Virus record (IMG/VR): IMGVR_UViG_3300025582_000056 | Span: 1-53,366 of that record | DNA length: 53,366 bases | Direction: 5' to 3' (one strand) | Origin: a virus | In this document: positions 9,887-20,000 of the stretch, piece by piece | Position numbering within the stretch: the stretch's first letter is position 1 | How the letters are laid out: every line of letters begins with the position of its first letter | Translations under genes and position numbers: made by a program | The notes under the pieces: generated by a model | What the model was told of the DNA's origin: nothing | Databases searched by the model: none | Seen by the model: the letters and a program-made list of their open reading frames with translations, nothing else

Positions 9887-9899
9887 AGACCTTAGCTCT
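9887..9899 (+). repeat. 13-bp 3' flank shared with the active DGR target
   Basis: AGACCTTAGCTCT occurs here, three bases past the stop of the decayed target, and in the same relation to the stop of the active target (24,704-24,716, opposite strand). Conservation outside the coding part suggests a shared ancestor or a cis-acting site beside the variable repeat. Confidence 0.6.
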
Positions 9900-9987
9900 C
9901 GTGTTTTATTTAATTGTCTGATTAAATTGGCTAGTAACGTCAATAAAATTATTAAAGGATTCAAATGAGCAATAAAAATCGTCAATC

Positions 9988-10266
9988 TTGGTAATTGCTT
10001 ATAATTCTGGTTTTACAGTCTACCAACTAGCTAAACAATTTGGTTGTCATAGGACTACAGTTAGTCAGCATCTAAAATCCCAGGGTATTAAAATGAGGAA
10101 TCGTCCATTGTCTGAGAATCAAATAGACGAGGTTGTTAGGCTTTATGGATCAGGACTGTCATGTGCTAAGGTTGGGAAGATTATTAGGGTGGATGAGGAG
10201 ACGATTCATAGAAGGCTACGAGAGCGTGGTGTTGTTTTGAGGGGAGTTCATGAATCGGTGAGATGA
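9988..10266 (+). CDS. Small helix-turn-helix protein or recombinase C-terminal remnant
   Basis: 92 residues with two helix-turn-helix units: TVYQLAKQFGCHRTTVSQHL (residues 10-29) and a second around SCAKVGKIIRVDEETIHRRL. This arrangement is seen at the C-terminus of some serine recombinases and in small DNA-binding proteins. The start is a TTG with no good ribosome site and the upstream frame closes quickly, so it may be a fragment. DNA binding is the only role I can support. The next 268 bases (10,267-10,534) show no gene. Confidence 0.45.
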   Translation: MVIAYNSGFTVYQLAKQFGCHRTTVSQHLKSQGIKMRNRPLSENQIDEVVRLYGSGLSCAKVGKIIRVDEETIHRRLRERGVVLRGVHESVR

Positions 10267-10534
10267 TGATAATTAATTATGGCTTTGATTGGATGTTACT
10301 AGTTCTCATAACTTAAGAAACACATTTATTACATCTATTCAAAGTTTCGCATGGCGACAAAATGAAATATAAGGTAATAATTTATATAACTGGCAAATTG
10401 TAATACGTTGTCATTCTTGCCCACCTTATCTTACTTAGTAACCTCAATGTTCGCTCACGGTCACTTAAACTTTATGCCAACTTTATTTTTTTGTGTAAAA
10501 AATAGTCAAAGGGTCAAATAGCCAAAGCAGTCAA

Positions 10535-12433
10535 TCAATTTTTCAGACAGCGCACCGAAAACCCGATGGCCTTGTCCAAATCACCCCGGTACACAGTAGC
10601 GTTGGACGACTCCAACAATCGCACCGAACGCCCCGAAGCATAATAGAGCTGGGAGCTAGACCACAAGTAAGCATTCGATGACAGACTATAGAAAAACCCA
10701 TCGGCGGCGCGTTCGCCGGCAAACGGTATATTCAACCCAGAGGTGCCACTAGGTTTAAGTTTAGTACCCTGGTCAGTGCCTCGCCAGTTAAGATTAATGT
10801 CGGCTTGTGCCTGGGACATACCAAGTTGCATTTCTAGTATTTTCCACTCATTGTCGGATGGGATATGTGAGCCAGTTGGACAGATGCCTTGAGCACCCTG
10901 CGTAGTGACGTATTGCATAGCTTCGTCCCATTGATAAAGGCCACCGTAGGTTGTGCAGTTTGATTCAGTGTCGGCGTAACAGTATTTTTCTAGGATGGCG
11001 TTGTTAGTCTGGTTGGTGCCACCAGTTATTGTACCACCATTTATTCTGGTACCGACATTTAGATTGGCTTTGGCCCAGACTTGAGTGCCGATAGCTAGCC
11101 AATTGGCACCTAAAGTAAAGTTAGCCGTACATGACTTATTGGCATCCATGGTGATGGTATGACTAGCTACTCCGCTACAGCCAGTGCTGCCAGACCAACT
11201 GCTGAATACGTAAAGAGCGTTTGGGGTGGCTGTGATTGTGGGTGTGGAACCTGCATTGTACGTACCGCCAGCGTTAACTGTACCATTAGTGCCAGCGATG
11301 GTGGTTAGAGTGTATTGAGTAATAGGGCGACTATAGTTTGCACTCCCTGCACCACTCCAAGACCCATTTGCATTAGTATTAGTACACTTAGCCTGGACAG
11401 CTACGGTGTACATATGAGATTCTATTGCTGTAGTAAAGCCAATAGATAAAGCAGCAGGATCATCTGGTGTTTTCCAACCAGCGGTTTGGCTGACACTGTC
11501 TATGAGATAGTTATATTGGTAATTAACCACCGTACCGCTGGCACACCCAGTCGAAGCCCCCCAACTCCAGGTTGTAGTAGGCCCAACCGTGTTGGCAGTA
11601 ACCCCTGGAACTGTAGGTATGGCGGTAATAGGGTTTACATAGGCATTACTTACGGCTCCAACGGCGGCGCTACTAGCTGAAGTTGATGAACCGTCAGGGT
11701 AACAACGAGCTTGGGATTGGTATTCGTATTTAACGCCCTGGTTAGCAACCTGGGTAGCTGTATTGTTAGTAGACCAGGCTGTATAACCTGACCAAGAGCC
11801 ATCGTTAGTACGATTTCTAGTGCCATATTGGGTAACTGCACCTGCTGGGCATGTTGCTGATATGGTAGCTAAGACATTAGAACCATTCAATGTGACGGTT
11901 GTAGTTGGAGCAGCTGGTGTAGCGAGGGTTGGGATAGTATGGCGACTTACCAATGATATGGTATTGCCGGTACTTTCTTCTCGGTATTTGAGGGTGTATT
12001 CCAGACAGGCTGCAGTTTGGCCCGATGTGGTTAGGCATGAATCACTACTATCGCCTACATAGGCAAAGACGTCACTAGCTAGGATTGTAATGGATGGATT
12101 GCAACTTACGGTTGCTGGAGCAGCAAAGGAGTTAGTACCACGGGTACTGCTTGGCGTAGTTAAGTTGGTTGGGTCTACGCCTACCAGCGTGTTAGCTACG
12201 ACTGTACTGGCTGATTGAGACATAGCTGTACAACTTGGGTATTCGCCATGTTGGGAGTAGTACTTTTCTAATGCTTCAGCAATGATTGTTATTTTGGAAG
12301 AACGCTGAGAATCGCGGGTGGATGATTGGATGTTGGCGAAGGATACTATGCCAACTGTGGAGAGGATGCCGATGATGGTTATTACGACGAGGAGTTCTAT
12401 TATTGTGAAAGCGCTTTTGGTTGTTTTATTCAT
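10535..12433 (-). CDS. Prepilin-type protein with C-terminal FISUMP domain
   Basis: 632 residues. The N-terminus has a classical prepilin signal (AFTIIELLVVITIIGI) with Glu at position 5 after the cleavage site, placing it in type IV pilus or pseudopilus assembly. The middle is Ser/Thr/Asn-rich with fibronectin-like repeats and a bacterial-repeat segment (TTIAGTNGTVNAGGTYNAGS). The last ~180 residues match the Fibrobacter succinogenes major paralogous (FISUMP) domain: GTQVWAKANLNVGT, then CPTGSHIPSDNEW and GFSVRCLKN. TACAAT ends 7 bases before the ATG, so the mRNA is probably leaderless. Likely a surface adhesin on a pilus-like fibre. Confidence 0.75.
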   Translation of the reverse strand: MNKTTKSAFTIIELLVVITIIGILSTVGIVSFANIQSSTRDSQRSSKITIIAEALEKYYSQHGEYPSCTAMSQSASTVVANTLVGVDPTNLTTPSSTRGTNSFAAPATVSCNPSITILASDVFAYVGDSSDSCLTTSGQTAACLEYTLKYREESTGNTISLVSRHTIPTLATPAAPTTTVTLNGSNVLATISATCPAGAVTQYGTRNRTNDGSWSGYTAWSTNNTATQVANQGVKYEYQSQARCYPDGSSTSASSAAVGAVSNAYVNPITAIPTVPGVTANTVGPTTTWSWGASTGCASGTVVNYQYNYLIDSVSQTAGWKTPDDPAALSIGFTTAIESHMYTVAVQAKCTNTNANGSWSGAGSANYSRPITQYTLTTIAGTNGTVNAGGTYNAGSTPTITATPNALYVFSSWSGSTGCSGVASHTITMDANKSCTANFTLGANWLAIGTQVWAKANLNVGTRINGGTITGGTNQTNNAILEKYCYADTESNCTTYGGLYQWDEAMQYVTTQGAQGICPTGSHIPSDNEWKILEMQLGMSQAQADINLNWRGTDQGTKLKPSGTSGLNIPFAGERAADGFFYSLSSNAYLWSSSQLYYASGRSVRLLESSNATVYRGDLDKAIGFSVRCLKN

Positions 12434-12446
12434 GGAATTTATTGTA
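12434..12446 (-). promoter_or_regulatory. Leaderless-type promoter of the FISUMP pilin
   Basis: Leftward TGCTACAAT (extended -10; TACAAT at 12,446-12,441) is followed by 7 bases and then the ATG at 12,433. There is no Shine-Dalgarno sequence. Confidence 0.55.
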
Positions 12447-12474
12447 GCAGAATTGAGGAATAATTTATATGCAT

Positions 12475-12798
12475 TTATTTAGTTTGTGTAGTAGTTGGAT
12501 GATTAATTAAATATAATTGTGCTTCAGTATCAACGACACCCTCAGTATTATTTAGTTCTTTGTATTGCTGCCTAGCTTGTTCGAATAATGTTTTGGCTTT
12601 GGCGGTGTCGTTGGCTAGTTCCGCTTTTAGTGCCTGTTCTTTTAAGCTGTCAGCGGTGGCTTTTGTGGTGATACTTGTTTGCTGTGTGTTATTACTACCA
12701 TTTACTGATCTTATTATAAGAATCACGCCAATTGAGATAGCTATAATTAATATTATTGTGATAGCTATGTAGATTAGTCTTTTTTTGTTCTTAAACAT
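12475..12798 (-). CDS. Small single-pass membrane protein with TPR-like helices
   Basis: 107 residues: a short basic N-terminus, one membrane helix (about residues 8-31), then an outer helical hairpin (ADSLKEQALKAELANDTAKA, then TLFEQARQQYKELNNTEGVV) resembling a single tetratricopeptide unit. It is a close paralogue of the protein at 13,092-13,424. AAGGAGAG precedes the ATG, so unlike the pilins it uses a ribosome site. Its position after the pilin genes suggests a role in their assembly or anchoring; this is inference from context only. Confidence 0.6.
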   Translation of the reverse strand: MFKNKKRLIYIAITIILIIAISIGVILIIRSVNGSNNTQQTSITTKATADSLKEQALKAELANDTAKAKTLFEQARQQYKELNNTEGVVDTEAQLYLINHPTTTQTK

Positions 12799-13091
12799 GA
12801 TTCTCTCCTTAAGTGATTATATTGAGTTTATTATTGCATAAAGCAGTAATAACGGTAGCTACAAACGAGAAAACAACCGGAATGAAACCGCTTGTGATTC
12901 TTTCATGGGGTTAATTGTAGCAGAGTTTTATGGAACAATACAATAAGTCTGTCTATTATATCTATTTAAGCTGGTATCTTTTGCTCATAATAATAGTTTT
13001 AAGCGTATGACTACATATTATATTTGCGGTACTATCCGGAAAAGTGGGAGCTTGACAATATGAGCGTCCTAATTTCAGCCCACGATCCTAT

Positions 13092-13424
13092 TTACTTCCC
13101 CGTACCAGGATGCTCAATCAAATATAATTGTGCTTCAGTATTAACCACGTTATTAGTATCGCCTAGGTCTTTGTATTGTTGTTGTGCTTGTTGGAATAAA
13201 GTTTTAGCTTTAGTAGTGTCGTTATTTTTAAGTGCTGCTATAGCTTGTGCCTTAATGCTATCAGCTTGGGATTTTTGAGAAAGAGTTGTAGTTTGGGTTA
13301 TCTTCTTTGAGCTATTGACTGCTTTTATTACAAGAACTGTCCCGGTTGCAATGATAACAACTAATAACACTGCGATGATTATGTAGATGAGTTTCTTTTT
13401 GTCTTTTAGTATATTCTTTATCAT
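13092..13424 (-). CDS. Small single-pass membrane protein, paralogue of 12,475-12,798
   Basis: 110 residues with the same plan as its neighbour: basic start, membrane helix near residues 11-33, then a helical hairpin ending DTNNVVNTEAQLYLIEHPGTG. It starts 21 bases after the stop of the RCC1 pilin gene with AGGAGA before the ATG, so it is likely co-transcribed with that gene. The pair probably arose by tandem duplication. The 293 bases between the two paralogues hold no clear gene. Confidence 0.65.
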   Translation of the reverse strand: MIKNILKDKKKLIYIIIAVLLVVIIATGTVLVIKAVNSSKKITQTTTLSQKSQADSIKAQAIAALKNNDTTKAKTLFQQAQQQYKDLGDTNNVVNTEAQLYLIEHPGTGK

Positions 13425-13445
13425 ATTGTCTCCTATTGGTTATTA

Positions 13446-15533
13446 TTAAGGCAATGGGATTACGGCGACAGGAATCAAGCTATTGACAGTTGAGTTGTTG
13501 CCAAGTTGGCCGTTACCGTTCCACCCCCAACAGTAGGCTTGATTATCGGAGGCGATGGCACAGGTTGCAGGGCCAGCCGAAATAGATGTGATCATTTTAC
13601 CGCTTAGTGCCCCAGTATTAATAACAGTTACAGGTATGAAACTATTAGTAGTTGAATTGTTACCAAGTCCACCATAATAATTATATCCCCAACAGTAAGC
13701 ACCGCTGTCGAAAGTAATGACACAAGTAGTATAATGGTCAGCTACAACAGATTTAATCGTCTTGCCATTTAGAACGCCAGCAGCATAAACAGCAACAGGT
13801 ATGGAGCTCTGGCTATCCGAGTTATTGCCGAGCGAACCAGCATAGTTCAGCCCCCAGCAATAGACTTGGTTATCAGAGGCTATAGCGCAAATATGAGCAG
13901 CGCCGGCTGTGATAGCTTTTATGGTCTTGCCGCTCAGGACGCCGGCAGTATAAACAGCGACGGGCACTAAATCAGTATTAGTATGGTTATCACCGGATTG
14001 ACCAAAAGAGCCATCGCCCCAGCAATAAGCTTGATTATCGGAAGCAATAGCGCAAGTATTAGATCCAGCTGTGATAGCTTTTATGGTCTTGCCGCTCAGG
14101 ACGCCAGTAGTATTAACGGCGACAGGAACCATACTCTGGTTAGTTGAATTGTTGCCAAGTTGGCCAGAACTATTAAGCCCCCAACAGTAGACTTGGTCGT
14201 CAGAGGCAATAACACAGGTATGATTAGTGCCGACTGAAATTGATTTAACCGTCTTACCATTTAGGACACCATTAGTATAAACAGCAACAGGTATAGAACT
14301 ATTAGTAGTTGAGTTATTACCAAGTTCGCCGTCGCCATTATAGCCCCAACAATAAGCTTGATCATCAGAAGCAATGGCACAAGTAACCATATTACCGACT
14401 GAAATCTGCTTTATTGTCTTGCCACTCAGGACACCGGCGGTATAAACAGCAACAGGTATAGAACTATTAGTAGTTGAGTTATTACCAAGTTCGCCCTCGC
14501 CATTATGACCCCAACAATAGGCTTGGTTATCGGAGGCAACGGCACAGGTGCGAATACTATCACCCGTAATCTGAGTCCACGTCCTTACACGATAATAATT
14601 TGCTGACCCTGATTCGCTCCAAGTGCTAGTTGCATTAGTGTTATAACACTGGGCTTGGGCAGCCACTGTATATGTTTGCCCTCCAGTTGAAGTTGTAAAA
14701 GCAACCGAAAGATTAGTCCCATTTGCTACCCAACCAGAATCATAGCCTGATGGCGTAATAGTGTAACGGTATTGGTAACGAGCTGTATTGCCAGGACAAG
14801 ATGCCGCACCCCACGACCAAGTTGTTGTGGCACCCACTGTTGCAGCCGTAACGGTCGGAGCTACTGGTGCGTCAATGGTTGTAGTAGCTGTAGCTGTGGT
14901 TGACCAGTTGCTGGTTCCGTTGGCGTCAGTTGCTTGTACTCGATAATAATATGGAGTTCCTTGAGCTAAGCCACTTGATACAAATGTTGAGCCTGCTTGC
15001 GTAGCGATAGTTGTCGCACTCGTGAATGATGAATTGCTACCACGTTGTAGCGTATAGCTGGTTGCACCGGCAGATGCATTCCATGATACGTTAATCGAAG
15101 AACTGGATGCTGCTGTGGCGATTAGATTAGTTGGAATAGCAGTAGCTATAGAGATTGAACGAGAAGCACATGTACCTAGTTGAGCACCCTGGCTGCCAAT
15201 GTTTTGGTCAATGTAATAATGAATGGTAGCGTTTTGTGAGCTAGAGGCATCAATACAGTAGACTACACCGTCACTACTACCACCAGTTAAGATGGTGTTT
15301 TTACTTGGTTTGAAAGTTGTTAGATTGGAGACTAAGGTTGGATATGAGTTATTGAATGTACGAGCACTTTCCATAGCACTAGCTACACCATTGAGGTCAC
15401 TCTTTAGTTGAGCTGAAATGATTGAGTTTTGCCAGTTAGGATAACTAACGATGACAATGCTAGCTAGGATACCAATGACTGAGATGGCAACTATTAGCTC
15501 TACGAGGGTGAAGCCGGGTATTTTTCTTCTCAT
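13446..15533 (-). CDS. Prepilin-type protein with fibronectin III and seven RCC1-like repeats
   Basis: About 695 residues. The N-terminus is a prepilin signal (GFTLVELIVAISVIGI) with Glu5. A fibronectin type III domain follows (WNASAGATSYTLQRG ... YYYRVQATDANG), then a second linker domain. The C-terminal half has seven repeats, each with Y-C-W-G, a G-x-L-G-N-N turn and a G-K-x-I/V-K segment, matching RCC1 blades; seven blades would close one beta-propeller. It would display a propeller at a pilus or pseudopilus tip for binding. The start at 15,533 is chosen over an upstream ATG because the -10 box (15,546-15,541) lies 7 bases before it. The small TPR-like gene follows in the same transcript. 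Confidence 0.8.
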   Translation of the reverse strand: MRRKIPGFTLVELIVAISVIGILASIVIVSYPNWQNSIISAQLKSDLNGVASAMESARTFNNSYPTLVSNLTTFKPSKNTILTGGSSDGVVYCIDASSSQNATIHYYIDQNIGSQGAQLGTCASRSISIATAIPTNLIATAASSSSINVSWNASAGATSYTLQRGSNSSFTSATTIATQAGSTFVSSGLAQGTPYYYRVQATDANGTSNWSTTATATTTIDAPVAPTVTAATVGATTTWSWGAASCPGNTARYQYRYTITPSGYDSGWVANGTNLSVAFTTSTGGQTYTVAAQAQCYNTNATSTWSESGSANYYRVRTWTQITGDSIRTCAVASDNQAYCWGHNGEGELGNNSTTNSSIPVAVYTAGVLSGKTIKQISVGNMVTCAIASDDQAYCWGYNGDGELGNNSTTNSSIPVAVYTNGVLNGKTVKSISVGTNHTCVIASDDQVYCWGLNSSGQLGNNSTNQSMVPVAVNTTGVLSGKTIKAITAGSNTCAIASDNQAYCWGDGSFGQSGDNHTNTDLVPVAVYTAGVLSGKTIKAITAGAAHICAIASDNQVYCWGLNYAGSLGNNSDSQSSIPVAVYAAGVLNGKTIKSVVADHYTTCVITFDSGAYCWGYNYYGGLGNNSTTNSFIPVTVINTGALSGKMITSISAGPATCAIASDNQAYCWGWNGNGQLGNNSTVNSLIPVAVIPLP

Positions 15534-15546
15534 GAGTTTAATTGTA
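15534..15546 (-). promoter_or_regulatory. Leaderless-type promoter of the RCC1 pilin
   Basis: Leftward TGTTACAAT (TACAAT at 15,546-15,541) precedes the ATG at 15,533 by 7 bases, with no ribosome site between. The 350 bases beyond it (15,547-15,897) show no gene I trust. Confidence 0.55.
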
Positions 15547-15897
15547 ACACATATATCCATAAACATTATAATTAAACATTATAATTAATAGCAATATTTG
15601 CTCATTATGTTATGGACGCATACATATCTTTCTTCTTTATTACAATGAATGATTATTGTTAAGATTTACTCTTAGGAATGATTCAAAGAAGTTATTTGTC
15701 TTGTCATTAACTATGAATCTTTTTTCGATATTTGCTGGAATACTATTCACTTTATTTTGTTCGTTATATATTCCAATCATTATAAAATGATGGCATCGTA
15801 TGGTGTACTTGAATGAAAAACTACCTGGAACGCATCCACTAGACCCAGGCAAGCGTAAGTATTATTTAATAATTTCAAGAGGGGCTATGATTAGTGC

Positions 15898-16083
15898 ATG
15901 GATATCAACGAACTCATTATTAATGTTATTTGCACAATTATAGGCGGTCTAATAGGTAGCGACATTACGATGAAAGCCATTTTCTCTCAAGCCAGAAACA
16001 GAAAGTTGGCCCATTCTGGTAGCGAAAAGATCAAATCATTCGCAACCATTATGCGAGACAATCAAAGAAGCGTAGCCCTGTGA
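15898..16083 (+). CDS. Possible small membrane peptide
   Basis: 61 residues with a glycine-containing hydrophobic segment (IINVICTIIGGLIG, residues 7-20) and a basic C-terminal half. GAGGGGC lies about 15 bases before the ATG, which is loose. No family recognised. It could be a real one-pass membrane peptide or chance coding. Confidence 0.3.
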   Translation: MDINELIINVICTIIGGLIGSDITMKAIFSQARNRKLAHSGSEKIKSFATIMRDNQRSVAL

Positions 16084-16222
16084 GGCAGCCGGTTCTGAGC
16101 TGTGTCCAGATAGCAATAGCGACCAAAACTACTAACGCTATTTGATGATTATCATGCCTAATAGCCCTCCCCAAAGCGATTAGTGACCCATTCGCGTCCT
16201 GGATTATTGAGTCTTTGAGGCT

Positions 16223-16810
16223 TCATGTCAGCCGCAACCAGTGGGCTAAACGATCGAGGAAACGCAGCCTTGCGAGATAACCTTTGGCATCATCAAATGG
16301 GAGGACTTCCTTAAAAGCGTTTAATACCTTCGTAGATTCATCGACGTTTTCGGGCAGGGCGATCTGAGAGGAAAAGCCCAAGCGTCGCCTCGGTAGCAGT
16401 AGTACGGTGACGGGTTTTGTGTCATCCACCCCTGCTTGAGCTGTCTCAGTAGTAAAGGCACGGTAGTCGTTCAACTGCAGAGTTTGGTTATTGACGGTGA
16501 GCGTCTGCGTATCGAGACGGTAAGCCAGCTGTCGGGGTGGTCGCGAGTAGGTGACCAGAATCGCAAGGGCAGCGGCTATAGTACAAAGCAATACAAACCA
16601 CTCTTCCAACAAACCCAAGAGTATCGTCAGCCAGAGCATTACGACACAGAATCCAATGTACCACCACCAACGCTTATGCGGACCAGGTTCTGTCGCCGTC
16701 CAAGTGACAGGAAGAACATGCCTCGTGCTACTATTCTTTTCTGGTTCCGATTTTTTCATAGGCCCTTTCGCTTTGGCGTTAGTTGTTGTCGCAATTGTGG
16801 TTCTTTTCAT
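16223..16810 (-). CDS. Two-helix membrane protein, unknown function
   Basis: 195 residues. A charged N-terminal ~45 residues is followed by two closely spaced membrane helices (WYIGFCVVMLWLTILLGLL and WFVLLCTIAAALAILVTY), then a soluble domain of about 110 residues with a beta-strand pattern (LAYRLDTQTLTVNNQTLQL). This layout resembles small membrane proteins near type IV secretion genes in Saccharibacteria. AAAGGA precedes the ATG. It lies downstream of, and on the same strand as, the VirB6-like gene, about 200 bases away. Function not assigned. Confidence 0.55.
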   Translation of the reverse strand: MKRTTIATTTNAKAKGPMKKSEPEKNSSTRHVLPVTWTATEPGPHKRWWWYIGFCVVMLWLTILLGLLEEWFVLLCTIAAALAILVTYSRPPRQLAYRLDTQTLTVNNQTLQLNDYRAFTTETAQAGVDDTKPVTVLLLPRRRLGFSSQIALPENVDESTKVLNAFKEVLPFDDAKGYLARLRFLDRLAHWLRLT

Positions 16811-17009
16811 CGCCGTCCTTTCATTTAAAATAAGCCGTTACCTTACGCCGAAGAAATTCTTAGTTTCCTGGATTGTTCCAATTGATGTTCTTCGTACTGT
16901 CATATGCTTCTAGTATAACAGGTTGATCATATTTGCTCTTACAGATTTTACTTGAATAATTGACATACAACGCCTCGTTGATGAAATTCATCTCACAGGG
17001 AAAGATAGT

Positions 17010-20000
17010 TTAGGGTCGTGGGCCTCTTCCTGCTAGATATCTTATGTGGTCTATGTTATTACCAATGCCTTGTGCGATTTCAGGGCTATCCAATGCCTGA
17101 ATTGCAGAATCCCTCAGATTAGCAGGAATGGGGGCTCCTCCAAGGGAATTCAGAACATATCTTATCTCCTCATTTGAGGTAGTGGCAAGTCTGTTCGAAG
17201 AGTATCTATTAGCAATGGCACCTCGTCGTGCTATATCTTCTAGGTTTAATAAGTCACCAGTACCATTGACACGGTGACCTTCTTGAACGAATTGTATGTC
17301 GCCTGCTCCTATAAATGCAGGACGATTTTTTGATCCGCCAACAGTACTTGCTATTGTACGCATCATCTCGTCGCCGTGACGATCGTGTCTATCACCGTAA
17401 GTTGTAATCATATTATCCCATGCTGTTTGGAATTCAGCAAACTGTCCTCTTTCAAGTTGAGTATCCATCGCTGCTGCCTGTATTGACACATCTCTACCAT
17501 TGATACCTCTGACATTTCCACCATTAGAAATTGTATTAAGCTCAGCATTTGTTACATTTGCTTGTCGTAGTTGTGCCCGACCAGATTCAACGTTCTCCAT
17601 ATCAAGCTTATTTGCTAACTGTGCTGCTTGTTGAGCAGTACGGGTACCCATTGTTCCTGTAACTCTAGATGAGTTTAAGAAAGCGTTACGCCCACTTGCC
17701 AATCTTGTTAGTGGGTTTCTTCCTCTGTAAACACCACCTGTGATCTGAGCTCTTTTAATCTGCTGGTTTCTATCCCATGCCGTTTTGTATGCTCCGAGCA
17801 TTGATGTTTCTTTAACTTTACTGCCGATTCTTCCATTTGCCTTTGTACTAAGGCCAGCCAACTTCGTTCCTATACTACCAGCTGCACTCATAGAATTCTT
17901 TAATAAACTCGGTACCATAAACAACGGAACTATTGCGACGCCTATGGCGACTAATTGCATAACCTTATCTTCACCCGCACTAGCTTTGATAACAAAACCT
18001 GCTAGGCTACCAGCCCCAAATAATATAGAGATAATAGGAAAAACTAATAACAAATTAGCAAACATCTTGCCCCATTTTTTAAAATACTGTTCTGTATTTG
18101 GTAATAAATACGCAACAAAAGCTAGTGGCGATATAATGACCAACAGAACAATTAGTGCTGTACGGGCTATTAGTATCAATACGATCATTAGTAATGCTAA
18201 AAAAACGGATAATAATACAGGGACACTTATTGCGAATAATAACGTTACCCCACCTGCTAACCCCGCGGTAATTAATGCTGCTATACCAAAGCCATTTCCT
18301 GTTGCATTACCAGGTGAGAATACGTCAGGTGTTTGCATAAGCTGGCTAAGGCTACTGAAAAGACTTTTAAATGAATAACCTGAAATATTACTAAGGTCGA
18401 CTGCAATTTGGCATACAACGAAGGATAAGTTAACCAGGATGGCCGCAATGATTAACTTAGGAAACATTTTTTTGATGCCGTAGTTAGTTATGCCTATGCT
18501 AGTAATTTGAGAAAATATAATAATCAGGAACGCGATTACAAACGCAACGTTGGCGATATTACGCATTATTTGCCACGCATTGTATGTGGCAATGGTTCCA
18601 TTATTAGGATCAGTGTTTAATAAGCTAGTATTAGTACTTAGGAAACTGGAAGCAAGAAAATTAAATGCAACGTCCGAGATTTTTCCTAGAAATGTTAGTG
18701 TTGGACAGACAATCCATCCAATTCCTTCGACTGAGCATGAAGTAGTATTTAAAAGTGTAAAGAATTGGCTAGATTGGTCGGCGGGCACGGTTATCGTAAC
18801 GTTACTTTCTGTATTTACTTCTTTTGTAAAAGTCGAGCATAAGCTCGTATCACCAAGGCAGACTTTATAATCATTTGCTTTAGCTGATGGTTCAACTGAA
18901 TTAAAATTTGAATTTGGGCTAGTTGTTAGATTAAAATCTTCGCTGGCAGGTATATGAGCAGGATCTAGGGTTTGGGTACCAGTATTGGTTGTGTTTAATA
19001 TCGTGCCACTATCGGTATTCTTAAGGTTAATTATTATAGGGCCATAGGTTCCCGATTGGACACCACTGGGTATTTTAATATTAACAGTTACTTTGACGGT
19101 TTTACCTAATGAAAAAGAAACCGTATTCGGTGTTCCAAAAGTAACCACAAATAATGTGCCAAGAGTTTTAGTTATGGTTTGGCATTGATCAAAATCGAAT
19201 ATCGAAGATGGTGTGATACATACAGTATATTTACCCGGGTCAATGTTCTTAAAAAACGTCTGTCCTTCAACAGGGTCGCCAAGTAACGTTAAATCGCTAG
19301 ACATTGCCTTAGTTCCCGTACCACTTAAATTTAGTGGTGTTAGCGTAACTTTCATGCCACTTGGCAACTTATCAGAAGATACATTAGAATAGACTGCCAC
19401 CTCTATCTGACTTGTATTAATACTTTCTGGCTGATCACCTATTTGTGTTGTATCGCTAGTACTACCACCTATAGATATATTACTCTGGTTAAAATCCGAT
19501 ATATGGGAAGCAGTTTTTGCACTACATGCATCGATATGTGCCTGACCTTGGGCTCCGTAGGTAGGTTCGGGATTATTCAAACTCGCAGGAGTGGATATGG
19601 AACCAGTTGTACGATCGATCGGATTAACGTTAATTTGTACCCCTGCTGTACACGTAACTGTTTGGCTACCTATATTCAGGAAAGGGACCCAATTCCAAAA
19701 AGAATCATTGTATGTAACAGTTACCTTTGTAGATCCAGTGTATGTAATAGCTATCTTTGTAGGGCCAGTGGCGGTGTTTGAGCCGGTTGTTGTAAAGCTC
19801 AATTTTACGGTATTATCACCAAACTGACCACCAACTGCACCTATATCATTACCGCTATTGTAATATTTGTATGAAGGGACGGACGCTGCTTTAACTTGGG
19901 TGGTGAGTATTGCGGGTATTATTATAGGTGTTAATATTAAGAATAGTAGGCAGCTAATCGTAACCTTGAAAGGTATTCGCTTTGAGATGTTAGCATTTAG

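Noticed and set aside
15640-15852. 70-residue leftward frame between the RCC1 pilin and the small membrane peptide
   Set aside because: No ribosome site, promoter or recognisable domain; composition looks like chance coding.
19443-19827. Two + strand frames inside the VirB6-like gene
   Set aside because: They are antisense to a continuous 1,000-residue frame with signal peptide and membrane helices.
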